From Chitinophaga pinensis (lineage in GTDB: Bacteria; Bacteroidota; Bacteroidia; Flavobacteriales_D; Crocinitomicaceae), in NCBI GenBank assembly GCA_945870115.1, contig CAMBRH010000226.1, positions 1 to 5,829 of the forward strand: a DNA stretch of 5,829 nt. Direction: 5' to 3'. Below, in pieces: positions 5,305 to 5,829 of the stretch. Both the position numbers and the translations under genes were made by a program. The stretch's first letter is position 1, and each line of letters starts with the position of its first letter. Below the pieces are notes generated by a model. It saw only the letters and a program-made list of their open reading frames with translations, did no database searches and was not told the origin of the DNA.

Positions 5305-5829
5305 ATGAGTGAAGCATTAATGGATACTGCATATAAAATTGAATCAAATCATTCAAATCAAGATTCGATTTTTTCCAAAAATTTAATTGCAAAAGCAAAA
5401 CACGTTTTAGAAACAACAGATTTTCCAACTTCGAGAACTGAAGCTTGGAAATATACACGTGTGGCTAAGATTAAAAATGGAGAATTTAAGACCTCAGACA
5501 TAAGACAAAAGACAAAAGACTTGAATTTAAGTAAATTCTTAATTCCTGATTTAGAAGGTTCAGTTCTTGTTTTTGTGAATGGATTTTTCGATAAAGATAT
5601 TTCAAAAATTGAAAATGAAGAAGGTTTAGAAATTTCTCCAATTTCAGAAAGAACAAAGTTTTCTGATACAATTTTAGGAAATTTAGTTCCTTTGGAAAAT
5701 GAAATTTTTTCAGCAATAAATACTGTTTATGCAACTGATGGAGTTTGTGTTCGTATCAAAGAAAAAACAATTTTGAAACAAAGTATTCAAGTAATTTATA
5801 TTTCTACAGGTGAAAATACATTTTCAGGA
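5305..5829 (+). CDS. sufD: Fe-S cluster assembly protein SufD (partial, N-terminal 175 aa)
   Basis: The frame opens with ATG at 5305, nine bases after sufC, and stays open to the right edge (175 residues, roughly 40% of a usual SufD). SufD pairs with SufB in the SufBC2D complex and is needed for iron acquisition during cluster assembly. The N-terminal motif FPTSRTEAWKYTRVAKI (40-56) is the hallmark of the SufD N-terminal region, and SVLVFVNGFFD (86-96) follows as in Bacteroidota homologues. The C-terminal beta-helix core that defines the SufB/SufD family is outside the window. A 7-base-period repeat lies in the frame at 5490-5524, encoding about residues 62-74 (KTSDIRQKTKDLN), a lysine-rich linker between the two motifs that is likely variable. 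The frame is not broken by it. An internal ATG at residue 6 is an alternative start. Confidence 0.93.
   Translation, partial: MSEALMDTAYKIESNHSNQDSIFSKNLIAKAKHVLETTDFPTSRTEAWKYTRVAKIKNGEFKTSDIRQKTKDLNLSKFLIPDLEGSVLVFVNGFFDKDISKIENEEGLEISPISERTKFSDTILGNLVPLENEIFSAINTVYATDGVCVRIKEKTILKQSIQVIYISTGENTFSG
5490..5524 (+). repeat. Heptamer repeat inside the sufD reading frame
   Basis: GAC recurs at exactly 7-base steps at 5490, 5497, 5504, 5511 and 5518. The units include GACATAA, GACAAAA and GACAAAA, five units in 35 bases. The run lies within codons of a conserved gene without breaking the frame. A 9-base direct repeat GAATTTAAG lies on either side (5482-5490 and 5523-5531). No inverted arm is evident. 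The sequence differs from GATTACA but shares the 7-base period of the other islands. Confidence 0.65.

Overview
The window looks like chromosomal DNA from a member of the Bacteroidota, most likely Flavobacterium or a close relative. The evidence is low G+C, start codons preceded by A-rich stretches rather than Shine-Dalgarno sites, two good matches to the Bacteroidota promoter (TTG or TTTG, about 19-20 bases, then TAnnTTTG), a secreted M43 protease with GEVED and fibronectin-like modules, and a suf operon starting with an A-type carrier gene. The genus is inferred from gene content and style, not from a marker gene.

Layout: positions 1-1532 (minus strand) hold the N-terminal 510 residues of a secreted M43-type zinc metalloprotease whose C-terminus lies beyond the left edge. 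Upstream of it on the same strand is a small putative lipoprotein gene (1673-1915). The intergenic region 1916-2072 separates this leftward pair from the rightward suf operon and carries the best promoter match in the window plus a pair of short direct repeats in the presumed leader.

The operon reads sufA-like carrier (2073-2396), sufB (2475-3929), an unrelated four-helix-bundle (S23/23S-IVS family) gene (4036-4410), sufC (4531-5295) and the first 175 codons of sufD (5305 to the right edge). SufB, SufC and SufD form the scaffold and ATPase complex that builds Fe-S clusters; the A-type protein is expected to carry clusters to target proteins. sufS and sufE would be expected further right but are not in view.

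The most unusual feature is repeat structure running through the suf operon. Four islands with a 7-base period occur in about 3.1 kb: between sufA and sufB (2396-2469), before and after the four-helix-bundle gene (3935-4009 and 4427-4520, built on GATTACA units), and inside the sufD reading frame (5490-5524). Three of the islands contain inverted repeats able to form hairpins. The two around the four-helix-bundle gene are near-identical direct copies of about 57 bases, so that gene looks like a cassette inserted between sufB and sufC. Whether this is an active mobile system cannot be decided from one window, but the link between heptamer hairpins and an S23-type protein is the main lead.
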